From NCBI GenBank assembly GCA_028284005.1, contig JANQSO010000003.1, positions 62,001-126,000 of the forward strand: a stretch of DNA of 64,000 nt, written 5' to 3'. The translations under genes and the position numbers were made by a program. How positions within the stretch are numbered: position 1 is the first letter of the stretch; each line of letters begins with the position of its first letter. The stretch is from Flavobacteriaceae bacterium (GTDB taxonomy: Bacteria > Bacteroidota > Bacteroidia > Flavobacteriales > Flavobacteriaceae). Below are positions 36,731 through 44,806 of this stretch, piece after piece. The notes under the pieces are model-generated. The model was not told where the DNA came from. It searched no databases and saw only the letters and a list, made by a program, of their open reading frames with translations.

Positions 36731-37306
36731 TTAAAAGCGATACTTGAAAGTGAGCAAATAATCTTTGTTTCCGGATGCAAATCCTATGTTTATATGCCCT
36801 TCTTGGTAAGGGGTGGTATATACATATGTGCTACCTATGCCAACTACAGCTCCACCTAGTACATCCCAGATATCATGGTATCCGTCCGGGCCTTCCATCC
36901 TGCTAACACCAACGATACCTGCCAGCGTATAGGCAATCCATCCATATTTCCATCCATACCGTTTTTGTATGAATGAAGCTCCGGAGAAAGCAGAAGAAGT
37001 ATGCCCGCTGGGGAAAGAATCATACCGATCGCGTCCTTCGGGCCTTTTACTTCTAATTATATGTTTTAATGAGTAGGTGATCACCAGGGTAGTACCATAG
37101 GATAATGCCAATTGTTTTGTGCCTTCGTAATCTTTTTCCAATATGCTTACAACTCCTGCTGTAAATGGTATCCCAATTTGTAGAACATCTCCGGTGCCTT
37201 CCAGGGCATATTCCCATCCTTCATGTGTGCCATCCAAACCTTCTTGTGCTAAAAAAGATTGATGTAAAAAAACAAATAGGAATGTAAGGATGTATAGAGG
37301 TTTCAT
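36731..37306 (-). CDS. PAP2-family phosphatase
   Basis: A 191-residue protein with a signal peptide (about 1-20, HQSFLAQ). All three PAP2 motifs are present: KHIIRSKRP (about 81-89), PSGHTSSAF (about 98-106) with the catalytic histidine, and SRMEGPDGYHDIWDVLGG (about 135-152). It probably hydrolyses lipid or sugar phosphates in the periplasm, perhaps lipid A or undecaprenyl pyrophosphate; there is no neighbour to tell which. It is convergent with the DUF2911 gene and upstream of recG. Confidence 0.9.
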   Translation of the reverse strand: MKPLYILTFLFVFLHQSFLAQEGLDGTHEGWEYALEGTGDVLQIGIPFTAGVVSILEKDYEGTKQLALSYGTTLVITYSLKHIIRSKRPEGRDRYDSFPSGHTSSAFSGASFIQKRYGWKYGWIAYTLAGIVGVSRMEGPDGYHDIWDVLGGAVVGIGSTYVYTTPYQEGHINIGFASGNKDYLLTFKYRF

Positions 37307-37408
37307 AAATGGTTAGTTTAGTGCTCTAATTTTCTATACAATAGCCACTATATACCTTATTAACGAAAAAAATGTTAAAACCTTATAAGTAGGGAGGCTC
37401 TACCCTTG

Positions 37409-39514
37409 TCATGAAATATAGTTCCATATATTTTTATACTTGGCTAATTGGGCAAAAGTATTTTTAATGGGAAGGTTTTCTGCATTTGATAGCGAAGGGT
37501 CGCTTTTTAGCAGTTGTGTAGCATAGCTCCGGGCTATTTTCAGGATCTCCGTATCTTTTACAATGTCTGCGATACGCAGGTTGAGTACGCCGCTTTGCTG
37601 GGTACCCATAATGTCTCCGGGGCCACGAAGTTTCAGGTCTACTTCGCTAATTTCAAAGCCATCATTGGTACGAACCATGGTTTTCAGGCGTGTACGGGCA
37701 TCGGCAGAGAGCTTATAGCTTGTCATTAAGATACAATAGCTTTGTTCTGCTCCACGGCCCACGCGCCCTCGTAATTGATGCAGTTGTGACAATCCGAAAC
37801 GTTCTGCGCTCTCAATTACCATAACGCTGGCATTTGGAACATCCACACCTACTTCAATAACAGTTGTGGCAACCATGATCTGGGTTTCACCTTTTGCAAA
37901 ACGATTCATTTCAAAATCTTTATCGGCCGGCTTCATTTTTCCGTGAACAATAGAAACCTGGTATTTTGGCAATGGAAATTCACGGACAATACTCTCATAA
38001 CCATCCATCAAATCTTTGTAATCCAAAGCCTCACTTTCCTGTATCAAAGGGTATACAATATAGACTTGTCTGCCCTTCGAAATTTCATCCTTTAAAAACC
38101 GGAAAACCTTCAATCTGTTTGTGTCAAAACGGTGCACTGTTTTAATGTCTTTTCGGCCCGGGGGTAATTCGTCAATTACACTAACATCGAGGTCGCCATA
38201 AACGCTCATGGCGAGCGTGCGGGGAATAGGAGTAGCTGTCATCACAAGTACGTGTGGAGGGTACTCATTTTTGTGCCACAATTTGCTCCGTTGAGCGACT
38301 CCAAACCGATGCTGTTCATCAATGATTGCAAGCCCTAAATTTTTAAATTTTACTTTGTCTTCGAGCAATGCATGAGTGCCAATTAAGATATCTAAAGTCC
38401 CGTTTTCCAGATTTTCATGAATTTCTTTTCTTTTTGAAGCTTTAGTTGAACCTGTAAGTATTTCTATACTGGTATTCAATTCTTTACATAAATCAACTAA
38501 TCCAGTATAATGTTGAACTGACAAAATTTCAGTCGGAGCCATTAAACAGGCCTGAAAACCGTTGTCAAGTGCTATTAACATTGATAGTAACGCTACTATT
38601 GTCTTTCCGGAACCTACATCTCCCTGCAACAAACGGTTCATCTGTGCTTTACTGCCAAGATCGTTTCTAATTTCCTTGATCACCCGTTTCTGGGCATTGG
38701 TCAATTGAAAGGGTAAATGCTCCTTGTAAAAGGTATTAAAATACTCCCCTACTCTTTGAAACGGATACCCTTTAATTTTTGTTTTATGAATTAGATTTTT
38801 TCGGATCAATTGCAGCTGAATAAAAAATAATTCTTCAAATTTCAGGCGGTATTGAGCCCTTGCCAAAAGTGCCTGATTTTTTGGAAAATGAATATTAAAA
38901 AGTGCCTCACTTTTGGAGAGCAATTTTAACTGATCCAAAAGAGGTTTGGAGAGGCTTTCGGCAAAGCCATTTTTGGCTTCTAAAAACAGTTGTTGCATTA
39001 ACCCGTTTACTACACGGTTTGTGACTCCGCTATTTGATAATTTTTCGGTAGAAGGATAAACCGGTTGCATAACAGAGCGAATGCCTTTTTCATGAGCTTC
39101 GAGCAATTCCATTTCGGGATGTGGCATTGAAAAGACACCATTGTACCAGTTTGTCTTTCCGAATATCACATACGGAACATTGATCTTTAGATTTTCTTTG
39201 ATCCATTTATGACCCCTGAACCAAACCAGCTCCATTTTTCCTGTTTCATCCGTAAAAGTCGCGACCAAACGCTTTCCACGCTTTTGTTGCACGGTTTTAA
39301 GATGTGTGATCTTACCAATTATCTGTATTTCGGCATTGGTTTTCTGTAATTGCCCGATCTTATAATATTGTGTGCGGTCAAGATACCGGTTTGGGAAAAG
39401 ATTCAACAGATCCTGAAATGTATGCACTCCCAGCTCCTTTTTAAGCAAATCGGCCCGGTTGGGCCCTACGCCCTTTAAATATTCAATAGGAGTTTGCAGG
39501 AAATTGGCATTCAT
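37409..39514 (-). CDS. recG: ATP-dependent DNA helicase RecG
   Basis: A 701-residue helicase of standard length. The wedge/OB domain is at about 55-150 (IQIIGKITHLKTVQQKRGKRLVATFTDE). The helicase core carries QGDVGSGKT (Walker A), DEQHRFG (Walker B box), VMTATPIPRTLAMS, ATTVIEVGVDVPNA and HQLRGRVGRG. The C-terminal TRG-like motif follows. It remodels stalled replication forks and branches Holliday junctions in the cytoplasm. It stands alone, with the PAP2 gene on the same strand 102 nt downstream. Confidence 0.97.
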   Translation of the reverse strand: MNANFLQTPIEYLKGVGPNRADLLKKELGVHTFQDLLNLFPNRYLDRTQYYKIGQLQKTNAEIQIIGKITHLKTVQQKRGKRLVATFTDETGKMELVWFRGHKWIKENLKINVPYVIFGKTNWYNGVFSMPHPEMELLEAHEKGIRSVMQPVYPSTEKLSNSGVTNRVVNGLMQQLFLEAKNGFAESLSKPLLDQLKLLSKSEALFNIHFPKNQALLARAQYRLKFEELFFIQLQLIRKNLIHKTKIKGYPFQRVGEYFNTFYKEHLPFQLTNAQKRVIKEIRNDLGSKAQMNRLLQGDVGSGKTIVALLSMLIALDNGFQACLMAPTEILSVQHYTGLVDLCKELNTSIEILTGSTKASKRKEIHENLENGTLDILIGTHALLEDKVKFKNLGLAIIDEQHRFGVAQRSKLWHKNEYPPHVLVMTATPIPRTLAMSVYGDLDVSVIDELPPGRKDIKTVHRFDTNRLKVFRFLKDEISKGRQVYIVYPLIQESEALDYKDLMDGYESIVREFPLPKYQVSIVHGKMKPADKDFEMNRFAKGETQIMVATTVIEVGVDVPNASVMVIESAERFGLSQLHQLRGRVGRGAEQSYCILMTSYKLSADARTRLKTMVRTNDGFEISEVDLKLRGPGDIMGTQQSGVLNLRIADIVKDTEILKIARSYATQLLKSDPSLSNAENLPIKNTFAQLAKYKNIWNYIS

Positions 39515-39644
39515 AAAACGAATTTAACAATTCCCTGTAAAGTGAAGTAGCCTTCAGAAGATTTTCTAAGCTTGTGGACAAAATGCAACTAAAATGCGCT
39601 TATTTTTAGTATTTTCGACAACTCTAATATAAATACTATTTACA

Positions 39645-41033
39645 ATGAAAATCCACTTCGCTCAAAGAACAGTTTCTTATGCTTTCTTTTTTTCAGCAAT
39701 TTTATTCCTAATGGGTTGTGCAAATGATGATTCGGGTAATCAACTGGTACTAACTCCGGAATTCTCTACCGATGTTTCGGCACTTGATTTTAATGATGTA
39801 GTGTTGAATCAGATATCGGAAAGGCTGCCTATCGTTATAGATGCTTCTCATTTAACAAATGAGTTGATCGTCAGCTCTTCAGACGAACAATTTGAAATTT
39901 CCCGTGACGGCAATGTATACACAAATATCATATCTTTTACTGCTGCAAATATAAACGCCGAACAAAAGACGATATACGTACGCTTTGGCCCTAAAAATCA
40001 AAACACAGGTACTATAGATGGCACATTGACACTTAGTAGTGCCGGAACCACAACACAAACAGTAAGCTTAACAGGAAATAGTGTTTTAGCTCAGGAAGAA
40101 GTTATAAACGTTGTTACTTTTCAGGATTCGCACCATGCCTTTGGGAGCGGACTTTCACAATCTCAAACAGGTACTTTTGATTTTCCCGAAGACATGACCC
40201 AAATTTCTAAGATCAGTATGTTTGTGAAATTGGTTTGCCCTGCTGGTGGATGCAATGCCTGGGACGTGTATGCGAATATTGCAGTTATGAATAAAGCAAC
40301 TTCAACCTGGATGGAAATTGGAAGGTATATTACTCCGTACGGAGTAGACAACCATCAACTGGAAAGAGGATTTGAAATTGATGTTACAGACTTTAAATCA
40401 CTTCTAACAGGTTCTGTTGAATTAAAATCTTTTGTGGAAGTATGGGGGTCCGACGGTTGGAACGTATCTGTAGATTTTGATGTGACCACCGGAGGAGAGA
40501 TAGCGTATCCTTACTATGCGATCTCTGAAATCTTACAATACAATAGACATTCTTTAGATGGAATTCCATATGGGGTCCCTAACGATTTTGATGTAGATAA
40601 AACGGTTACCATTCCCGAAAATGCAGAAGTAACCAATTTACGAACGATCATTACAGGATGGGGGCATGCAACACCAAACGACCCGGGAGGAAGGCCCTGT
40701 GCAGAATGGTGCTACAGAAGGCATAATATTCTTATCAATGGTTCTCAGGGATTTGAACATTATATGGGGCCTCTGGGCTGTGGTTCCAATCCGGTATCAC
40801 CACAGGCAGGGAACTGGAGCCCAAGCAGGGCAGGATGGTGTCCCGGAATGGCTGTACCAAACAGAATTGATGAATTTGATACTTCCATGGCAGGTGAAAC
40901 ATTTACTTTTGAATACGATCTTGAAGATTGGGTAAGTAATAGCGGAGGCACCAGTAATGCCTATTATGCAATTTCCAATTTTGTTGTTGTAAAGAGTAAT
41001 ACACCTATAGATGCTCCTGTAGTAACAGAATAA
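39645..41033 (+). CDS. Lipoprotein peptide-N-glycosidase F (PNGase F family)
   Basis: A 462-residue lipoprotein (lipobox LFLMGC, Cys25, followed by the acidic ANDD). Residues about 37-147 are an added Ig-like/ASH domain; residues 151-462 align without large gaps to Flavobacterium/Elizabethkingia PNGase F as I remember it. The two conserved cysteines (198 and 203) precede Trp206-Asp207, equal to Trp59-catalytic Asp60. Glu265 and Trp267 equal Glu118 and Trp120, Trp339 equals Trp191, and Glu354 in CAEWC equals Glu206. RAGWCPGM (about 395-402) is kept. Residue 208 is Val where PNGase F has Arg61. PNGase F removes whole N-glycans from asparagine. A terminator follows at 41055. Confidence 0.93.
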   Translation: MKIHFAQRTVSYAFFFSAILFLMGCANDDSGNQLVLTPEFSTDVSALDFNDVVLNQISERLPIVIDASHLTNELIVSSSDEQFEISRDGNVYTNIISFTAANINAEQKTIYVRFGPKNQNTGTIDGTLTLSSAGTTTQTVSLTGNSVLAQEEVINVVTFQDSHHAFGSGLSQSQTGTFDFPEDMTQISKISMFVKLVCPAGGCNAWDVYANIAVMNKATSTWMEIGRYITPYGVDNHQLERGFEIDVTDFKSLLTGSVELKSFVEVWGSDGWNVSVDFDVTTGGEIAYPYYAISEILQYNRHSLDGIPYGVPNDFDVDKTVTIPENAEVTNLRTIITGWGHATPNDPGGRPCAEWCYRRHNILINGSQGFEHYMGPLGCGSNPVSPQAGNWSPSRAGWCPGMAVPNRIDEFDTSMAGETFTFEYDLEDWVSNSGGTSNAYYAISNFVVVKSNTPIDAPVVTE

Positions 41034-41054
41034 CAAACCATAATCAACGTTCTT

Positions 41055-41088
41055 AAAAGCAGGTAATTTTAGAATACCTGCTTTTTTT
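41055..41088 (+). terminator. Terminator after the PNGase F gene
   Basis: AAAAGCAGGTA (41055-41065) pairs with TACCTGCTTTT (41075-41085), followed by T residues. So the next gene may have its own promoter. Confidence 0.88.
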
Positions 41089-41138
41089 GTTATTATTGAA
41101 TACCTTTAGCTATTCTCGATCTTACATTAGACCCATTC

Positions 41139-43196
41139 ATGAAAATAATTTATGCTCTTCTTCTAACTTGTAGTTTTAGCAGCCTTGCACAACAAGTATC
41201 TGTTGTTGATTTTTTAAGGGGCGATGCAATTGTGGAACCTGTTGTTTCAGAAAAAAAAATAAAAGGAACAGTAAGCTATTCATTTGAAGTACTCAAAAAA
41301 ACAGACTCCATTTATTTGGATGCGGCCCATATGACCATTACAAAAGCCGCTTTGGAAGGAGTTCGGGTTTCGGCAACAGAAGACAAAATCTGGTTATTGG
41401 GCCCTTTTGAAGAAGGAAGACAATACAACGCTTTCTTTAGCTATGAAGCAGCTCCGAAGCAAACACTTTATTTCACAGGAGACCAGATATGGACACAGGG
41501 GCAGGGTAAATATACCTCGCACTGGTTACCCAGTATAAATGATATGAACGATAAGATCGAGTTTGATCTTACTGTAATTGTACCTTCAGAAAGTACGGTA
41601 ATTGCTAATGGTAAACTAGTATCAACGCTTCAAAAAGATGATAGAAGGTATTGGAAATGGGATATGCAACAGCCTATGGCAAGCTATCTTTTAGCATTTG
41701 CGGTAGGAGATTTTAAAAAACAGGTACTATCCTCCAAATCCGGAATTCCGATTGAACTTTACTACGATCAAAAAGATTCTTTAAAAGCTGAACCTACCTA
41801 TCGATATACCAAGGAAATATTTGATTTTCTGGAGGCTGAGATCGGGGTGCTTTATCCCTGGCAGAATTACAAACAAGTGCCTGTTCGTGATTTTTTGTAT
41901 GCAGGAATGGAAAATACTACTGCTACAATTTTTTCTGAAGCCTTTGTGGTTGACTCTTTGGGTTTTAATGACCGTAATTATGTAAATGTGAACGCTCATG
42001 AACTGGCCCACCAGTGGTTTGGTAACCTGGTTACAGAAACCGAAGGTACTCATCATTGGTTGCATGAGGGGTTTGCAACCTATTATGCTTTGCTGGCTGA
42101 AAAGAAAATCTTTGGAGACGAATATTATTATTGGAAGTTGTATAATTCTGCCGAGCAACTCAAAGCATTAAGTGATGAGGGCAAGGGAGAATCATTACTC
42201 AATCCTAAAGCCAGTTCGTTGACTTTTTATGAAAAAGGAGCGTGGGCACTACATATTTTGAAAGAATATATAGGGGAAGAAGCATTTAATAAGGCTGTTA
42301 AAAAATATCTACTGAAGCATCAATTTAAAAATGTGACTACTTCAGATTTTTTAAGTGAAGTAAAAGCTGTTTCCGAAAAAGATATCTCCACATGGGAAGC
42401 AGATTGGCTGGAACAAAGTGCATTTAAAGCAGAACAGGCCTATAAGTCCTTAATGAGGTCGAAGTTCGTTCAAAGCTTTTTCGAAATGTCTGCACTTCGT
42501 AATGTCCCTTTAAAGGATAAACAAATTCAGCTTAAAACAGCACTTACATTTCCCAACGACTTTATTGGACAGGAAGCTGTTTATCAGTTAGAAGGTGAAG
42601 CAATTTCCGAAACGGTTCCCTTGTATAAAAAAGGGTTCGAGAGTAATAATTTATATGTCAGGCAGGCAATTGCACTTACACTACAAGCTATTCCAAAAGA
42701 ATTGCAAGCTCAATACGAAACATTACTAGACGATGCTTCATATGTTACCAAAGAAGGGGCGTTGTATAACTTATGGGCTGCTTTTCCGGAAAACCAACAC
42801 GCTTATCTCGACAAGATGGAAAACACCATTGGTTTTCAGGATAAAAATGTACGGCAGTTGTGGTTGGTACTGGCTGTAGTAACAAATGATTACCGCCAAC
42901 CTGAAAAGACCAAATTTTTGGAAGAACTTAAAGGCTTTACCTCTTCTAATTACAGTTTTGAAATACGGGAACGTGCCTTTGGTTATGTAAATGAATTACA
43001 ATTATATGACACTTCAGTTTTAAGGAACCTGGTAAATGCCTGTGTCCATCATAGTTGGCGCTTTAGAAATTATGCCAGGGCACTATTGAAAGAGGTTTTG
43101 AAAAATTCCGATCATAAAGCAATGCTCTTAAGTATGATGGATTCTTTTTCAGAAAAGGAACGAGATTATGTGTTACGTAATATGGAAGTAGAATGA
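41139..43196 (+). CDS. M1-family zinc aminopeptidase
   Basis: A 685-residue exported peptidase (signal peptide about 1-18, ending SLAQ). The N-terminal saddle domain is followed by the substrate motif YAGMEN (about 254-259, the GAMEN equivalent) and the zinc site HELAHQWFGN with His287, Glu288 and His291, then Glu310 in HEGFATYYALL. The helical C-terminal domain (about 410-680) has HEAT-like repeats. It releases N-terminal amino acids from peptides, in the periplasm or outside. The neighbouring PNGase F could supply deglycosylated substrate. Its last four bases overlap the patatin gene. Confidence 0.93.
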   Translation: MKIIYALLLTCSFSSLAQQVSVVDFLRGDAIVEPVVSEKKIKGTVSYSFEVLKKTDSIYLDAAHMTITKAALEGVRVSATEDKIWLLGPFEEGRQYNAFFSYEAAPKQTLYFTGDQIWTQGQGKYTSHWLPSINDMNDKIEFDLTVIVPSESTVIANGKLVSTLQKDDRRYWKWDMQQPMASYLLAFAVGDFKKQVLSSKSGIPIELYYDQKDSLKAEPTYRYTKEIFDFLEAEIGVLYPWQNYKQVPVRDFLYAGMENTTATIFSEAFVVDSLGFNDRNYVNVNAHELAHQWFGNLVTETEGTHHWLHEGFATYYALLAEKKIFGDEYYYWKLYNSAEQLKALSDEGKGESLLNPKASSLTFYEKGAWALHILKEYIGEEAFNKAVKKYLLKHQFKNVTTSDFLSEVKAVSEKDISTWEADWLEQSAFKAEQAYKSLMRSKFVQSFFEMSALRNVPLKDKQIQLKTALTFPNDFIGQEAVYQLEGEAISETVPLYKKGFESNNLYVRQAIALTLQAIPKELQAQYETLLDDASYVTKEGALYNLWAAFPENQHAYLDKMENTIGFQDKNVRQLWLVLAVVTNDYRQPEKTKFLEELKGFTSSNYSFEIRERAFGYVNELQLYDTSVLRNLVNACVHHSWRFRNYARALLKEVLKNSDHKAMLLSMMDSFSEKERDYVLRNMEVE

Positions 43197-44107
43197 GGGC
43201 GTTGGTGATATCTGGAGGAGGAAGCAAAGGTGCATTTGCCGGCGGTGTAGCTCAGTACCTACTGGAAGAGCTGGATCACGATTACGATTTGTTTGTAGGT
43301 ACCTCTACAGGGAGTTTGCTGATACCTCATTTGGCATTGCACAAAGTGGAAAAGATCAAGGAAGTATATACTTCTGTGAACCAAAGCAGTATCTTTAGTC
43401 ATCGCCCGTTCCTAATAAAAAAGGACAAATATGGAGGTAAACAGATAAGTATTGCTCATTTACGGGTTTTGCGTAATTTTTTCCGCGGAAGCAAAACCTT
43501 TGGCGAAAGCCATAACCTCCGGAAGCTAATAAAAGAAACCTTCACCGAGGAAGAATTCATTGAATTGAAATCCGGGCCAAAAGAAGTGGTTGTTACTGTT
43601 TCGAACCTTTCATTGAATCAGGTAGAATATAAATCCATAAATGATTTTGAGTATGAAGATTTTCTGGATTGGATCTGGATTTCGTGTAATTATATCCCTT
43701 TTATGAGCCTGGTAAAAAAAGAAGGGTGTGAATATGCCGATGGAGGTTTTGGAAGCATGGTGCCTATTGAAGAGGCTATTGACAGGGGGGCGACCATAGT
43801 AGATGTTATTATCCTCGAAACTGAAATTACCTATTACAACAGGCTGCCTTCAAAGAATGTGTTTTCGTTGCTTACCAATATGCATGCATATATGCTGGAC
43901 CGTGTGGAAAAACAAAATATCCGTATAGGGAAATTTGTTGCAGGAAATAAGAATGCGGTTATCAATTTATATTATACACCTACGGTGCTTACTACAAACT
44001 CATTGATCTTTGATAAAAAGATGATGGCGAGTTGGTGGGAGAGTGGCTTTAAATATGCCATGCAAAAGAATACCGAACTCAACGAAATTAAGACACAAGA
44101 CAGTTAA
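43193..44107 (+). CDS. Patatin-like phospholipase
   Basis: A 304-residue patatin-family acyl hydrolase without a signal peptide, so probably cytoplasmic or exported by another route. The oxyanion hole is SGGGSKGAF (about 7-15), the nucleophile is Ser38 in GTSTG (36-40), and the catalytic aspartate is in YADGGFGSMVP (about 182-192). It hydrolyses ester bonds in phospholipids or similar lipids. It overlaps the M1 peptidase gene by four bases (ATGA), so the two are translationally coupled. Its stop shares TTAA with the convergent gene at 44104. Confidence 0.92.
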   Translation: MRALVISGGGSKGAFAGGVAQYLLEELDHDYDLFVGTSTGSLLIPHLALHKVEKIKEVYTSVNQSSIFSHRPFLIKKDKYGGKQISIAHLRVLRNFFRGSKTFGESHNLRKLIKETFTEEEFIELKSGPKEVVVTVSNLSLNQVEYKSINDFEYEDFLDWIWISCNYIPFMSLVKKEGCEYADGGFGSMVPIEEAIDRGATIVDVIILETEITYYNRLPSKNVFSLLTNMHAYMLDRVEKQNIRIGKFVAGNKNAVINLYYTPTVLTTNSLIFDKKMMASWWESGFKYAMQKNTELNEIKTQDS

Positions 44108-44628
44108 TACAGTTCACCCACTTCTTTCTTAACATATAACAATGCTTTTTGCGAAGGGGTATTTTCTTCCATAAAATTCCGTAAGAGCCTTTCACGCATA
44201 TGATCTGCAGTATTGTCTTTTTCGTGCATGGCAGCTTGCCGTATTACATGTATGGTAGCATTTTTTGCTGCATTGACCAAATTCCAGCACTCCGGTGTTA
44301 AGTAGATCTGTTGTGTAAGGTTGTGGTCAAACTCCTGCTCAATGTTCTTGATAAGAAGCATTTCGTATTTGTCCACTTCATCGGCAAATGGTTTTACACG
44401 TATCAATAGTTTATTGGGGTCAATACGCTCCAAAAGAAGTGTAATACGTTCATAAGCCTGTAAACGCATAGGTAATATTTTGTTTTGAGCTTCTTTTTGA
44501 ATGAGGTAACGCCTGCGGCCTTCCTCATTAGCCGTATGTCCTTTAAAAAAATAATAGGCAATAACTCCTACAACAATCGCAGGAAGCAAGTAGGCTACAT
44601 AGCTAATAATCTGAGTTGCTTCTTCCAT
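44104..44628 (-). CDS. Membrane-anchored helical protein of unknown function
   Basis: A 174-residue protein with an N-terminal membrane helix (about 7-29, ISYVAYLLPAIVVGVIAYYFF) and a helical cytoplasmic remainder rich in charged residues (RRRYLIQKEAQNKILPMRLQAYERITLLLERIDPNKLL). This pattern recurs in Bacteroidota proteins labelled as uncharacterised or DUF7935; I assign only that. It overlaps the convergent patatin gene by four bases. Confidence 0.75.
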   Translation of the reverse strand: MEEATQIISYVAYLLPAIVVGVIAYYFFKGHTANEEGRRRYLIQKEAQNKILPMRLQAYERITLLLERIDPNKLLIRVKPFADEVDKYEMLLIKNIEQEFDHNLTQQIYLTPECWNLVNAAKNATIHVIRQAAMHEKDNTADHMRERLLRNFMEENTPSQKALLYVKKEVGELY

Positions 44629-44688
44629 AAAAAATCTTATATGATAACAAACTTACTATGTTTTTAGTATGTGTACAAACCAAATTCA

Positions 44689-44722
44689 TTAATGGAATGA
44701 AATAAGCAGTTAATTGAATGAA
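44689..44722. promoter_or_regulatory. Putative LytTR direct-repeat site
   Basis: TTAATGGAATGAA (44689-44701) and TTAATTGAATGAA (44710-44722) are 13-mers with one mismatch, exactly 21 bp apart. LytTR regulators bind direct repeats spaced about 21 bp, and a LytTR regulator is encoded downstream in the same likely operon. Confidence 0.6.
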
Positions 44723-44768
44723 GCAGGGCAATGGTTTAATATGATATTGTAAACCACAGTAAGAGAGG

Positions 44769-44776
44769 TACTTTTA
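44769..44776 (+). promoter_or_regulatory. Possible -7 element of the T9SS gene operon
   Basis: TACTTTTA, one base from TAnnTTTG, lies 30 nt before the ATG at 44807 and about 46 nt after the direct repeats. Confidence 0.35.
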
Positions 44777-44806
44777 AGTGTTTTGAATCTATAAAATAGT
44801 TGTATT

